The position numbers and the translations under genes were made by a program. Under the pieces are notes generated by a model. The model was not told where the DNA came from. It ran no database searches and saw only the letters and a program-made list of their open reading frames with translations. A DNA stretch of 52,038 nucleotides, taken from positions 1 through 52,038 of the forward strand of contig JADLGO010000052.1 of NCBI GenBank assembly GCA_020849275.1, written 5' to 3'. This stretch comes from Chthonomonadales bacterium (GTDB taxonomy: Bacteria; Armatimonadota; Chthonomonadetes; Chthonomonadales; CAJBBX01). Positions 8,836-16,916 of this stretch are shown piece by piece (positions within the stretch are counted from its first letter, which is position 1; each line of letters begins with the position of its first letter).

Positions 8836-8970
8836 CTACACGGTGAGTCGCTCGCGGCCCTTCAGGCGGCGAGCGCGCAGAACGTTGCGGCCGTCCTTGC
8901 TGCTCATGCGCCTCATGAAGCCGTGCACCCTCTTGTGCCGGCGCTTCTTCGGCTGATAGGTCCGTTTCAC
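8836..8970 (-). CDS. rpmH: 50S ribosomal protein L34
   Basis: This short gene encodes 44 residues, starting [17 protein letters not shown] after the initiator and ending RERLTV, which is a full-length L34 with its typical Lys/Arg density. It begins with GTG, preceded by GGAGGG about 7 bases upstream. It is the first gene of the rpmH-rnpA-yidD-yidC-khpB operon, with a strong promoter about 30 bases upstream. In many bacteria dnaA and the replication origin lie just beyond; here selB does instead. Confidence 0.97.
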   Translation of the reverse strand: MKRTYQPKKRRHKRVHGFMRRMSSKDGRNVLRARRLKGRERLTV

Positions 8971-9000
8971 TCGTGTGCCCTCCGCATCGCTTGGAAGGCT

Positions 9001-9029
9001 ATTATAGCACAATCGAGTCGGCGCAGCAA
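9001..9029 (-). promoter_or_regulatory. Sigma-70-type promoter of the rpmH operon
   Basis: On the minus strand, TTGCTG (9029-9024) is followed after 17 bases by a perfect TATAAT (9006-9001), with an extended -10 (TGC just before). Transcription would start near 8994, giving a leader of about 24 bases before the rpmH GTG. Confidence 0.85.
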
Positions 9030-9299
9030 CGCCGCCGCGAGGGCCGCGCGCCCGCTACTCTCGGGGCGTCGGCGACGCGACTGCCGGCAGCTCAGGCGGC
9101 GCGTCCGATGGCCTCGGGCTGGCGGAAGGATGGCTGGGGGGACGAGGAGCGCTCTGCTGGCGCCGCTCACGGAGCGGCCCGCCGTGGCCCCGGGCGCTCC
9201 CGAGCGGCCGGGGCCACGATGCCGACTGTGATACCACGGATCGTGCTCGACACATCGGGCACTGGCGCCGGTCCGCCGCACGGTCCGCCACACAGGCGC

Positions 9300-9328
9300 T
9301 TGACATCGCCTGTGGGCTACCGTACAAT
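9300..9328 (+). promoter_or_regulatory. Near-consensus sigma-70 promoter with no downstream gene
   Basis: A perfect TTGACA (9300-9305), a 17-base spacer and TACAAT (9323-9328) form one of the best promoters in the window. It points rightwards toward the 3' end of the opposing selB gene, with start near 9335. No plus-strand protein gene follows, so it may drive a non-coding RNA or an antisense transcript. Confidence 0.65.
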
Positions 9329-9535
9329 GCGTGTGTGACGCACCTTACTTCAGCCGCACCCATGCCCGGACGTCGGCGCGCCGCAAGGCCCGAATCGGCG
9401 CCTGGCGCGGCCGCGGCGGACCTGCTGGCCCGCCGCCGGTGAGGTCGCGCGCGGGTCGGAGGGCGCCCCTCGGTGCGGGGTCTGCCCTGATCGAGCTGCG
9501 GGGTGTTCGGTGGCGCCGCTTGCGCGGCGTTCGTG

Positions 9536-9563
9536 GGCCCGCCGGCTATCCAGCCGGCGGGCC
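9536..9563. terminator. Perfect 11-bp hairpin, terminator candidate
   Basis: GGCCCGCCGGC pairs perfectly with GCCGGCGGGCC around the loop TATCCA. On the plus strand it is followed by TTGTCTGT, a weak U-tract, and would end an RNA from the promoter at 9300-9328. On the minus strand it lies about 80 bases after the selB stop and may instead end selB transcription. Confidence 0.55.
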
Positions 9564-9644
9564 TTGTCTGTGGTGGCTCCGCGGCGGATCGCGCTCCTGG
9601 TCGGGCCGTTCGGGCATCGTAGCGGCCGCCGATCGCGGCAGCGA

Positions 9645-11537
9645 TCAGCCACCATCCGCCAGCAGACGCACATCGCCGCGGCGGCGCGTGAAGCGCACCG
9701 AGTCGAAGTACTCGAGCAGCGGAACCGCGTACTTGCGCGAGGTGCCCGTCACGTCTCGGAAGCGGCCCACCGCGACCACGCCATCCTCGGCGGCGATCGA
9801 CGTGAGGGCCTGGCGCGCCGCCTCCACGGCGTCGGCGTGGAACGCCATCTCCTCGGTGACGCGCACCACGACTCCACGCTCCGCCCCCACGCGCAGGATC
9901 GCCGCGACCGCGTCGGGCGGCGCGCCGACGCCCTGGCTCAATTCCGCCAGGCTCGGCGCCGCCAGCCACGCGGAGCGCAGGGCCGCCGCCACGCGCTCAA
10001 GCAGCGAGCGCTGGCGCGGGTTGAGCTCCACCGTGAACCCGGCGAGACGCACCGTCACGCCCTCCGACACCACGCTGCCCTCGTTCTGCCACCGACGCAG
10101 CAGTGGCGCGAAGGCGCGCGGCTCGAGCGGCCTGCCGAGCGCGGAGCGGAGCTCCTCCTTCGGCATGCCGCGCCGCAGCGGGTTCGCCGCGTGGTAGGCC
10201 GCCAGAGCCCCGCGTGCGCGCTCCGTGACCAGCAGCAGGGCAGCGGGGTGGATGATCCGGTTGCCGCCGAGAGCCTGGACGCCCTCGGCCTCAAGCAGGC
10301 GCGGCACGTCCTCCGCGGCGATGCCAGCGCTCGCCGCGGCCACCTCCAGCTCCGCCCCGAAGGGCTGACCCTGCAACCACACCGTGGCTACCTCGATCGC
10401 GTCGCCGCGCGCCCGCGCCGCGAGGGCCTCCACCACACCCGCATCGCTCCTCCGATGGCGCGCGGGGTGGGCATCGAGAACGACGCCGCCCCCGATCAGC
10501 GCCATGGGTGAGTAGACCCGCATCACGAAGCGATCCCCCCGGACACACGCCATCGGGGTCTCCGCGCGAAACTGCACCCACCCATGCTCGCCCGGGCCAA
10601 TGCGGGCGCCGCCAAGCACGCGAACGCGCCCCAAAACCTCGGCGGCGCCCAGGTAGAGCCGCACGCGCTCGCGGTCGGCGAGCGGCCGAGCGGCCTCTTG
10701 GAGCACGCGCGCTTCGGCATCGAACGCACTCGTCGGCACGATGTAGCCGGGCGGCGCCAGCAGCGCGCCGCGCGCCACATCGTCGGGCTCCACGCCGGCG
10801 AGGTTCGCCGCGACCCTCGTGCCCGCCGACACGCTCGCCGCGCGCGACCCGTGGCTCTGCAGCCCTCGCACCCTGGCCGGCAGGCGGGCGGGCAGCACCT
10901 CGATCGGGTCCTCGGTCGTGATCGTTCCCGCGATGAGCGTGCCGGTGACGACCGTTCCGAACCCGGGCCGCGTGAACACGCGGTCGATCGGCAGCCGGAA
11001 CGGAACGCGGGCATCGCGGGGCTCGGCACGCGAGACGGCGGAGAAGAGCACGCGCTTGAGGGCGGCGATTCCGGTGCCCTTCAGCGAGTCAACGCGGACG
11101 ATGCGAGCGGAACGCAGGAACGTGGCGGCCAGTTGCGCCCGCACGTCCTCCTCCACCACCTGCAGCCAGTCGCGGTCCACGAGGGCCACCTTCGTGAGCG
11201 CGACGACGCCCTCTCTGGCGCCGAGCAACTCCAGGATTCGCACGTGCTCCAGGGTTTGCGGCATCACGCTCTCGTCGGCGGCGACCACGAGCAGGACGAC
11301 GTCGGCGCCGCCGGCGCCGGCGAGCATGTTCTTGAGGAACCGCTCGTGCCCCGGCACGTCCACGATCCCTGCCACGCTGCCGTCGGGGAGGGTGAGCGCG
11401 GCGAAGCCCAGGTCGATGGTCATGCCGCGCGCCTGCTCCTCCGTCAGCCGGTCCGTGTTGGTGCCGGTGAGAGCCTGGATCAGCGTCGTCTTGCCGTGGT
11501 CGACATGGCCGGCGGTCGCGATGACGACGTGCTTCAT
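9645..11537 (-). CDS. selB: Selenocysteine-specific elongation factor SelB
   Basis: The 630-aa GTPase delivers Sec-tRNA(Sec) to the ribosome at UGA codons followed by a SECIS element. It has G1 GHVDHGKT (10-17), G3 DVPGHE (60-65), EF-Tu-like domains 2 and 3, and C-terminal winged-helix repeats ending in GTSRKYAVPLLEYFD...TRRRGDVR, the SECIS-binding WH4 pattern. Length matches the family. The G4 motif reads TKVALVD (115-121), so the guanine-specifying Asp of TKxD is Ala. It lies 26 bases after the ribokinase gene. selA, selC and selD are not in the window, nor did I see a gene interrupted by an in-frame UGA. Confidence 0.95.
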   Translation of the reverse strand: MKHVVIATAGHVDHGKTTLIQALTGTNTDRLTEEQARGMTIDLGFAALTLPDGSVAGIVDVPGHERFLKNMLAGAGGADVVLLVVAADESVMPQTLEHVRILELLGAREGVVALTKVALVDRDWLQVVEEDVRAQLAATFLRSARIVRVDSLKGTGIAALKRVLFSAVSRAEPRDARVPFRLPIDRVFTRPGFGTVVTGTLIAGTITTEDPIEVLPARLPARVRGLQSHGSRAASVSAGTRVAANLAGVEPDDVARGALLAPPGYIVPTSAFDAEARVLQEAARPLADRERVRLYLGAAEVLGRVRVLGGARIGPGEHGWVQFRAETPMACVRGDRFVMRVYSPMALIGGGVVLDAHPARHRRSDAGVVEALAARARGDAIEVATVWLQGQPFGAELEVAAASAGIAAEDVPRLLEAEGVQALGGNRIIHPAALLLVTERARGALAAYHAANPLRRGMPKEELRSALGRPLEPRAFAPLLRRWQNEGSVVSEGVTVRLAGFTVELNPRQRSLLERVAAALRSAWLAAPSLAELSQGVGAPPDAVAAILRVGAERGVVVRVTEEMAFHADAVEAARQALTSIAAEDGVVAVGRFRDVTGTSRKYAVPLLEYFDSVRFTRRRGDVRLLADGG

Positions 11538-11563
11538 GGGGGCTCCGGAGGCGCGCGGGCTCG

Positions 11564-12490
11564 CTACCGCTGCGCGATGAAGGCGTCCACCTCCGCGCGC
11601 GTGGGCAGCGAGGGGTGCGCGCCCATCCGCGTGACCGAGAGCGCGGCCGCGGCGTTGGCGAAGTGCAGCGCCGGGCCAAGCTCCGTGCCCTCGCCGAGCG
11701 CGCAGGCGAGCGCTCCGGTGAAGCAGTCGCCCGCAGCGGTGGTGTCGACGACCTGCACGCGCCGCGCCGGCACTTCGTGGACGCGCCCCCGCGATACGGC
11801 GACCGCGCCGCGCGCGCCCCGCGTGATCACGGCGGCTCCGACGCCCCGGGCCACGAGCGCGCGGGCGGCCTCCACGCAGGCCGGATCGTCGCCCACATCG
11901 CAGCCGAGCAGGAGGCTGGCCTCCACCTCGTTTGGCGTGATCACGCTCACGCCGTCCAGGAACCCATCCGGCAGCCTCTGCGCCGGCGCAGGGTTCAGGA
12001 TGACCAGCTTGCCGAGCTCCTTGCCGATTCGGATGGCGGCCGCGACCGTCTCAAGGGGCACCTCGCACTGAAGCACGAGCACGTCGGCGCTGGCGATCGC
12101 CGGCCGTGCGGACTCGACGCAAGCCGGCCTGAGGGCCATGTTGGCGCCGGGCGCTACGACGATGGAGTTCTGGCCGCGCGCGTCCACGAAGATGAGGGCG
12201 ACGCCCGAGGGCACCGCGAGGTCGCGAAGGACGGAACGCGTGTCAACGCCGGCGAGCCCGATGCTCTCGACGGAGCGGTCACCGAACACGTCGGTGCCGA
12301 CGCGCGCCACGAAGGCAACGTCCCCTCCCAGCCGCGCGGCCGCGACCGCCTGATTCGCCCCTTTGCCGCCGGGGACCATCACGAAGTCGCCGCCCAGCAC
12401 CGTCTCGCCCGGCGCCGGGATGCGTTCGGTCTTGACGACCATGTCGGTGTTGCTGCTGCCAATCACCGCGATACGCGCGCGCCGCTGCAT
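11564..12490 (-). CDS. rbsK: Ribokinase (PfkB family)
   Basis: The 308-aa protein has the N-terminal GSSNTDMVVK strand, the sugar-binding PGGKGANQAVAAARLGG segment and the catalytic DTTAAGDCFTGAL motif with base D255, plus NPAP and TPNEVE segments typical of ribokinases. It phosphorylates ribose or deoxyribose at O5. The ATG at 12490 has GGAGGG about 8 bases upstream; longer readings lack this site. It lies between the DUF6785 membrane protein and selB on the same strand. No ribose transporter is adjacent, so a different pentose or nucleoside-derived sugar is possible. Confidence 0.9.
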   Translation of the reverse strand: MQRRARIAVIGSSNTDMVVKTERIPAPGETVLGGDFVMVPGGKGANQAVAAARLGGDVAFVARVGTDVFGDRSVESIGLAGVDTRSVLRDLAVPSGVALIFVDARGQNSIVVAPGANMALRPACVESARPAIASADVLVLQCEVPLETVAAAIRIGKELGKLVILNPAPAQRLPDGFLDGVSVITPNEVEASLLLGCDVGDDPACVEAARALVARGVGAAVITRGARGAVAVSRGRVHEVPARRVQVVDTTAAGDCFTGALACALGEGTELGPALHFANAAAALSVTRMGAHPSLPTRAEVDAFIAQR

Positions 12491-12673
12491 CGGACGCCCT
12501 CCTTCCCGCGAGGCCGGTGCGACGTCGGCCGCGGGAACGAACGCGCCGCGGCCGCCGCGAATGGCCTGCCTGACTCTTCGCGACGATGGGGCGCCGATCC
12601 TTTGTGCGGTTCGCCGCCGCCCCACTGCCCGCCTGCCACGGCGCCTCGGGTGAGTCGCGGATCCCTGACGAGC

Positions 12674-14602
12674 CTACTGCCAGAACTGGTACGTGGGAAC
12701 GCCCATCGTGATGCCGTAGATGTTCCAGAGGCTGCCGACCACGAACTGCCCGAGCATCAGCCCGAGGAAGAAGGGAATGGAGCGCTGGATCCCGATGCGC
12801 CCACCGTAGCGAAGGATAATCACCTTGAGGACCCAGGCGATAAAGAGCGGCATCCAGACCAGGTTGATCTCCCAGCTCGCCGTCACGGCATAGCCGAGGG
12901 GGTGGAAGGGCCACCACGGGAACCGCACTCGCATCGCCTGAAGGAAGAGGGCTGTCACGAGTCCGACGCCGATCGCCAGCGCGGCCGGCACGCTGGCATA
13001 CTTGGGGGTTTTCAGCCAGCCCTCCAGACGCGTGTAGGCCTCCGATCCGAACGTCATGGTGGACTTGGCCCGTGCCCCGTAGTCGTACATCAGGTGCAGG
13101 ATGGCCCAGAAAGCCACAATACCGGCCACGAAGCCGAAGGCGGCGAGGGCCCAGAACCATCGGCGGTAGTCGCCCCGGGTCTGCTCCGCGAGCTTGAACG
13201 CCTCGAGTTGGTGGGGCATGGGGTGGCAGCGGTAGGCCCGGTTGAACCACCAGAACAGCGCAAAGATCGTGAGCTGGTCGGGCGTAAAAGCGCGCTGGCC
13301 GAACGTGTCGGTCAGGATCGTGTCCGGCCCGGTGAAGTGCAGATCGTGGACGGGCGTTCCCATCTCCGCGCGCATGCGCGTAATGGCCACCGCGAGCGCG
13401 AAGTAGATGACAAACACCGCGATGGGCAGGAGCGGACCCATGCCGAGGGCGCTCGTGAACCAGCAGAGGATCCCCATTCCGACGACGGCGCCAACGACCG
13501 CGAAGCGGTAGGAGACGGGCTCGTGACGGTCGTCGGCGCCACCCGGCATGCCGAGCGCGCGCCGCAGGACGGCGCGCAGGTAGTCGCGGCTGAGCCACAG
13601 CGAGAAGAGGCAGAAGGCCATGTAGGCGCCGAAAGCCTGGAAGTTGGTGTAGGGGAACTGCGGGTCCTGGTCCCAGGCCATCGCGACGGCCACCACGAGC
13701 TGGAGCTTCCAGAAGACATAGAAGAACCAGGCCGAGAAGAGGAAGTCGAGCGGCATCAGCATCCCGAGCCCAACCATGAACGGGTAGAACGAGAGCGGCG
13801 TCCATCCAATGGCGTTCCAGGGCTTCTGGGTGACCCAGTCGTTGAGGTTGTAGTAGCTCTGCCCGCGTCCGGGGGTGAAGATCGTGGGCACGCTGGGGTA
13901 GTAGACATTGAGGCTGTTCACCGTGTCAATGAGCGCGGCCACGAAGAAGCCTGCCCAGAAGAGCCGGTTGCGGAAGATGCCGATCTTCGGCGCGAACGAC
14001 TGCTCGTTCGTGATCTGGAGCGGAAGCTGCACGATCGGGTAGCTGAGTCGCTCGTTCTCCGTCCATTGCTTGCGGAGAACCGCGTTGATGCAGAGCATAA
14101 CAAAGAGCAGTACCGCGGTGAAGCCGGACCAGATCGCCGCGACGGGCAGCCATGCGCGAATGTAGGTCCAGCGGTAGAGGGTGTCGTTGCCCTTGAAGTA
14201 GCCGTCGATGACGGATTTGTCACTCATCATCGCCCAGGTGGGCAGGTGCTTGTCGATGAAGAGCGCGTGCCACTGGTTAGCGGCATCCGCATACTCGTAG
14301 GGCCAACAGAGAGTGGGCACGAGCACCTGGAACATGTCGTGGCCGCACAGACACGAGCCGATGGCCAGGACGGCGTAGACGAAGAGCGTCTCGCCGCGCG
14401 TCAGGGCGGCGCGAGGCCAGCGGCGGCCCACGGCGCGGTTCAGCAGCACGAGCACCAGCAAGATGAAGATCAGGTTGAAGAAGAGGGAGATGGTGGTGGG
14501 GTGGGCCGAGTAGCGGACCACCTCCATCTGCACCACCCAATAGGCGTTGATGGGCAGTAGGATCAACGCGGCCGCGATCGACCGCCAGGTGACCGCCTTC
14601 AT
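12674..14602 (-). CDS. DUF6785/DUF6784 polytopic membrane protein
   Basis: The 642-aa protein has roughly 14 membrane segments and matches, from memory, the DUF6785 N-terminal pattern (LCGHDMFQVLVPTLCWPY at about 78-95) and the DUF6784 C-terminal half. The family is found mainly in Planctomycetota, Armatimonadota and relatives and is uncharacterised; its layout resembles oligopeptide-transporter-like carriers. The start at 14602 begins directly before the first membrane segment. It sits between the polyprenyl synthase and ribokinase genes. A role in sugar or peptide uptake is inference only. Confidence 0.8.
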   Translation of the reverse strand: MKAVTWRSIAAALILLPINAYWVVQMEVVRYSAHPTTISLFFNLIFILLVLVLLNRAVGRRWPRAALTRGETLFVYAVLAIGSCLCGHDMFQVLVPTLCWPYEYADAANQWHALFIDKHLPTWAMMSDKSVIDGYFKGNDTLYRWTYIRAWLPVAAIWSGFTAVLLFVMLCINAVLRKQWTENERLSYPIVQLPLQITNEQSFAPKIGIFRNRLFWAGFFVAALIDTVNSLNVYYPSVPTIFTPGRGQSYYNLNDWVTQKPWNAIGWTPLSFYPFMVGLGMLMPLDFLFSAWFFYVFWKLQLVVAVAMAWDQDPQFPYTNFQAFGAYMAFCLFSLWLSRDYLRAVLRRALGMPGGADDRHEPVSYRFAVVGAVVGMGILCWFTSALGMGPLLPIAVFVIYFALAVAITRMRAEMGTPVHDLHFTGPDTILTDTFGQRAFTPDQLTIFALFWWFNRAYRCHPMPHQLEAFKLAEQTRGDYRRWFWALAAFGFVAGIVAFWAILHLMYDYGARAKSTMTFGSEAYTRLEGWLKTPKYASVPAALAIGVGLVTALFLQAMRVRFPWWPFHPLGYAVTASWEINLVWMPLFIAWVLKVIILRYGGRIGIQRSIPFFLGLMLGQFVVGSLWNIYGITMGVPTYQFWQ

Positions 14603-14696
14603 CGGTGCGTCGGTGTCCTCTCGGGGCGCGCGGCGACCGGCCCGTGCCCCTCCCAGCGAAGGAAGCGCACCGTGCGCGGCGAGCCCGCAAGGCGCC

Positions 14697-15581
14697 CTAC
14701 AGGTCGCGCTCGACGATGTAGCGTGCGATGGCTCGCAGCGGATCGGCACCCGGTCCGAACGCGGCGAGGGCCTCCACGGCCCGCTCGGACTCGGCGCACG
14801 CGCGGCGGCGCGACTCCTCCAGGCCGTGGAGCCGGGGGTAGGTGGCTTTGCCCTGCCGAGCATCGCCGCCGACGCGCTTGCCGAGCTTGCTCTCATCGCC
14901 GACCACGTCCAGGATGTCGTCGGCGATCTGGAACGCCAGGCCGATGTGTCTGCCATAGAGGCGAAGCGCTTGCAGTTGCTCCTCGCTGGCTCCGCAGAGG
15001 AGGGCGCCGACGACGGCGGAGGCGCTCAGGAGAGCGCCGGTCTTGTGCGCGTGGATGTACTCGAGCGTCTGCCCGTCCACGTCACGGCCCTCGGACTCCA
15101 TGTCGAGCACCTGTCCGCCGACCATGCCGCGCGTTCCCGAGGCGCGGGCGATCAGTGCCAGAGCCGGGACCACCCGCTCCGGCGCGGACGTTGCGGCATT
15201 GGCGGCCACCAACTCGAACGCGAGCGCCAGGAGCGCATCACCGGCCAGAAGCGCCACTGCCTCGCCGAACACCCTGTGGCTCGTGGGCCGACCGCGGCGG
15301 TAGTCGTCATCGTCCATGCACGGCAGGTCGTCGTGGATGAGCGAGAAGGCATGGATGCACTCGAGGGCACAGGCCGTCGGCAGGACATCCCGCGGGTCGC
15401 CGCCTACCGCCTCCGCGCTGGCGAGCAGGAGCACGGGACGAAGGCGCTTGCCAGGCGCGAGCACGCTGTAGCGGATGGCCTCCTGAAGGCGGGTGGGCGT
15501 TGCGGGGGCGTGGGGTAGCGAGGCGTCGAGCGCGGCTTCCACCATCTCTCGACGCGACCGAAGATAGGACTCGAGATCCAT
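14697..15581 (-). CDS. ispA: Polyprenyl diphosphate synthase (FPP/GGPP type)
   Basis: The 294-aa enzyme condenses isopentenyl diphosphate with allylic diphosphates. It shows the first Asp-rich motif DDLPCMD (D84, D85, D90), the second DDILD (D221, D222, D225), the GKRLRP segment near residue 45 and the SKLGKR segment after the second motif. The four-residue spacing in the first motif is the bacterial short-chain type. ATG 15581 has AGGAAG just upstream; ATG 15599 would be nearly leaderless. With ispDF at 34.5 kb it belongs to isoprenoid supply for menaquinone and undecaprenyl carriers. Chain length cannot be assigned securely. Confidence 0.92.
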   Translation of the reverse strand: MDLESYLRSRREMVEAALDASLPHAPATPTRLQEAIRYSVLAPGKRLRPVLLLASAEAVGGDPRDVLPTACALECIHAFSLIHDDLPCMDDDDYRRGRPTSHRVFGEAVALLAGDALLALAFELVAANAATSAPERVVPALALIARASGTRGMVGGQVLDMESEGRDVDGQTLEYIHAHKTGALLSASAVVGALLCGASEEQLQALRLYGRHIGLAFQIADDILDVVGDESKLGKRVGGDARQGKATYPRLHGLEESRRRACAESERAVEALAAFGPGADPLRAIARYIVERDL

Positions 15582-15608
15582 TGGCTTCCTGGAGTGCATT
15601 ATCGGCCC

Positions 15609-15637
15609 ATTATAGGGCCTTTTGCGCGGGTCGTCTA
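15609..15637 (-). promoter_or_regulatory. Promoter of the polyprenyl synthase gene
   Basis: On the minus strand TAGACG (15637-15632) is followed after 17 bases by a perfect TATAAT (15614-15609). Transcription would start near 15602, about 20 bases before the chosen ATG. Confidence 0.65.
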
Positions 15638-15677
15638 GTGGCGGGCCGCGCAGCGCCGGGGCGGCGCGGGGGCGGCG

Positions 15678-15706
15678 TTGATCGGCGCGCGCTTTGCGTG
15701 TACAAT
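15678..15706 (+). promoter_or_regulatory. Promoter of the HIT-UDG pair
   Basis: TTGATC (15678-15683), a 17-base spacer and TACAAT (15701-15706) precede the HIT gene by 28 bases. It is divergent from the polyprenyl synthase promoter, the two -35 boxes being about 40 bases apart. Confidence 0.75.
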
Positions 15707-15734
15707 AGGGCCAGCCCGCCGCGAAGGAACGCGC

Positions 15735-16217
15735 ATGGAACGCCTCTGGGCGCCGTGGAGGATCCAGTATATCGAGAACGCCGACCGCGAGGACGGGTGC
15801 ATCTTCTGCCTCTTTCCGGCGGCGAACGACGACCCCGCGCACCTCATCCTTCTGCGCGGTCAGACGGCCTTCATCATACTCAACGCCTTCCCCTACAGCA
15901 ATGGTCACCTGATGGTCACCCCGTATCGGCACACGGCGAACCTCGACGACCTGTCCGACCGCGAGCTGCTGGAGTTGATGACGCTCACGCGCCGGGCGGT
16001 CAACCTGCTGCGCGTCGCCTTCCATCCTGACGGGTTCAACATCGGCGTCAACATGGGACGGGTGGCCGGTGCGGGCATCGCCGATCATGTTCACATCCAT
16101 GTGGTTCCGCGCTGGCATGGCGACACCAACTTCATGACGGTCCTGGGCGACACGCGCGTGATCCCCGAGGATCTGTCCGCCGTGTATGCGCGGCTCAAGG
16201 ACCGGATCGATGGGTGA
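15735..16217 (+). CDS. HIT family hydrolase/Ap4A phosphorylase-like protein
   Basis: The 160-aa protein has the histidine triad HVHIHVVPRW (H118, H120, H122) and the GFNIGVNMGRVAGAG loop before it; C22 and C25 form a Cys-x2-Cys pair that together with downstream histidines can bind zinc. This subgroup (with the N-terminal LWAPWR) resembles bacterial and mycobacterial Ap4A phosphorylase-like HIT proteins, which cleave dinucleoside polyphosphates. AAGGA precedes the ATG by a few bases. The following DNA glycosylase overlaps its end by 8 bases, so both are probably cotranscribed. Confidence 0.9.
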   Translation: MERLWAPWRIQYIENADREDGCIFCLFPAANDDPAHLILLRGQTAFIILNAFPYSNGHLMVTPYRHTANLDDLSDRELLELMTLTRRAVNLLRVAFHPDGFNIGVNMGRVAGAGIADHVHIHVVPRWHGDTNFMTVLGDTRVIPEDLSAVYARLKDRIDG

Positions 16218-16851
16218 GGAGCCGGCCAACGCCGAGCGACTGGCGGGGGTGGCCGAGAGAGCGTCGGTGTGCCCGGCCTGCCGGCTGGCAGAGACGCGCA
16301 CGAACGTGGTGTTCGGCGAGGGCAACCCCGACGCGCCGCTCGTGCTGGTTGGAGAGGGGCCCGGTCAGCAGGAGGATGCCACCGGCCGCCCGTTCGTCGG
16401 CCGCGCCGGCGTTCTGCTGGATGAGTGCCTGCGCGATACGGGCATGACGCGCAAGCATATATACATTTGCAATGTCGTTAAGTGCCGCGCCTGCGTGATC
16501 GAGAATGGCCGCGTTCGCAATCGGCCCCCGCGCGCCGACGAGGTCGAGGCCTGCGCTCCCTGGCTCGACGAGCAACTCACCATCATCCGGCCGCTCGTGA
16601 TCGTCTGCCTGGGTGGACCGTCCGCCAGCACCCTCATTCACCGCAGCTTCCGGATGACCCAGGAGCGGGGACAGTGGTTCACCACGTGTCGCTACGCACG
16701 CTACGCCATCGCTGCCCTGCACCCCGCCTACGTCCTCCGGCTCGACGGCGAGAACTACCGAGCGGCGCGGCAGTCCCTCGTCGACGATCTTGAGGCCGCG
16801 CGTCAGAAAGTGATCCAGGCGCGCAAGGAACCCCCGCCGACCCTCTTCTGA
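16210..16851 (+). CDS. Family 4 uracil-DNA glycosylase (4Fe-4S)
   Basis: The 213-aa enzyme removes uracil from DNA. It has the family 4 motif GEGPGQQED (48-56), the second catalytic loop HPAYVLR (H171) and cysteines C21, C24, C92 and C115, placed like the 4Fe-4S ligands of family 4. The segment after KCR is extended by about ten residues (including C95) before NRPP, as in some actinobacterial and Chloroflexota homologues. ATG 16210 has AAGGA 8 bases upstream and overlaps the HIT stop. It could substitute for Ung-type glycosylases. Confidence 0.92.
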   Translation: MGEEPANAERLAGVAERASVCPACRLAETRTNVVFGEGNPDAPLVLVGEGPGQQEDATGRPFVGRAGVLLDECLRDTGMTRKHIYICNVVKCRACVIENGRVRNRPPRADEVEACAPWLDEQLTIIRPLVIVCLGGPSASTLIHRSFRMTQERGQWFTTCRYARYAIAALHPAYVLRLDGENYRAARQSLVDDLEAARQKVIQARKEPPPTLF

Positions 16852-16916
16852 GAGCGCCGGCCTCTCGCGGGCGAGGTGCGCGGACGCCCCCGCGGCGAAA
16901 GGAGACACGCACGGCG

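Larger units (their letters stand above)
8971..9644. other. 674-base gene-free stretch between rpmH and selB
   Basis: No credible protein gene is present on either strand. It contains the rpmH promoter (minus strand), a near-consensus plus-strand promoter at 9300-9328 and an 11-bp-stem hairpin at 9536-9563. I looked for dnaA, DnaA boxes (TTATCCACA-like), a tRNA-Sec T-arm (GTTCRANYC) and RNase P or SRP RNA signatures and saw none. The stretch from about 9335 to 9570 could be a non-coding RNA. Confidence 0.6.

Noticed and set aside
9335-9570. tRNA-Sec (selC) next to selB
   Set aside because: No T-arm consensus, no CCA-ending acceptor or UCA anticodon arm could be placed.
8971-9644. Replication origin next to rpmH
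   Set aside because: Expected from gene order in many bacteria, but no dnaA, DnaA-box cluster or AT-rich unwinding region is visible.
11615-14560. A 981-codon plus-strand open frame
   Set aside because: It is antisense to ribokinase and the DUF6785 gene, both with clear protein patterns; its His/Arg/Glu-rich translation is what GC-rich codon bias gives on the opposite strand.
14603-14956. 118-residue N-terminal extension of the DUF6785 protein
   Set aside because: The extension overlaps the polyprenyl synthase gene out of frame and is Ser/Arg/Ala-rich; the membrane protein begins naturally at 14602.
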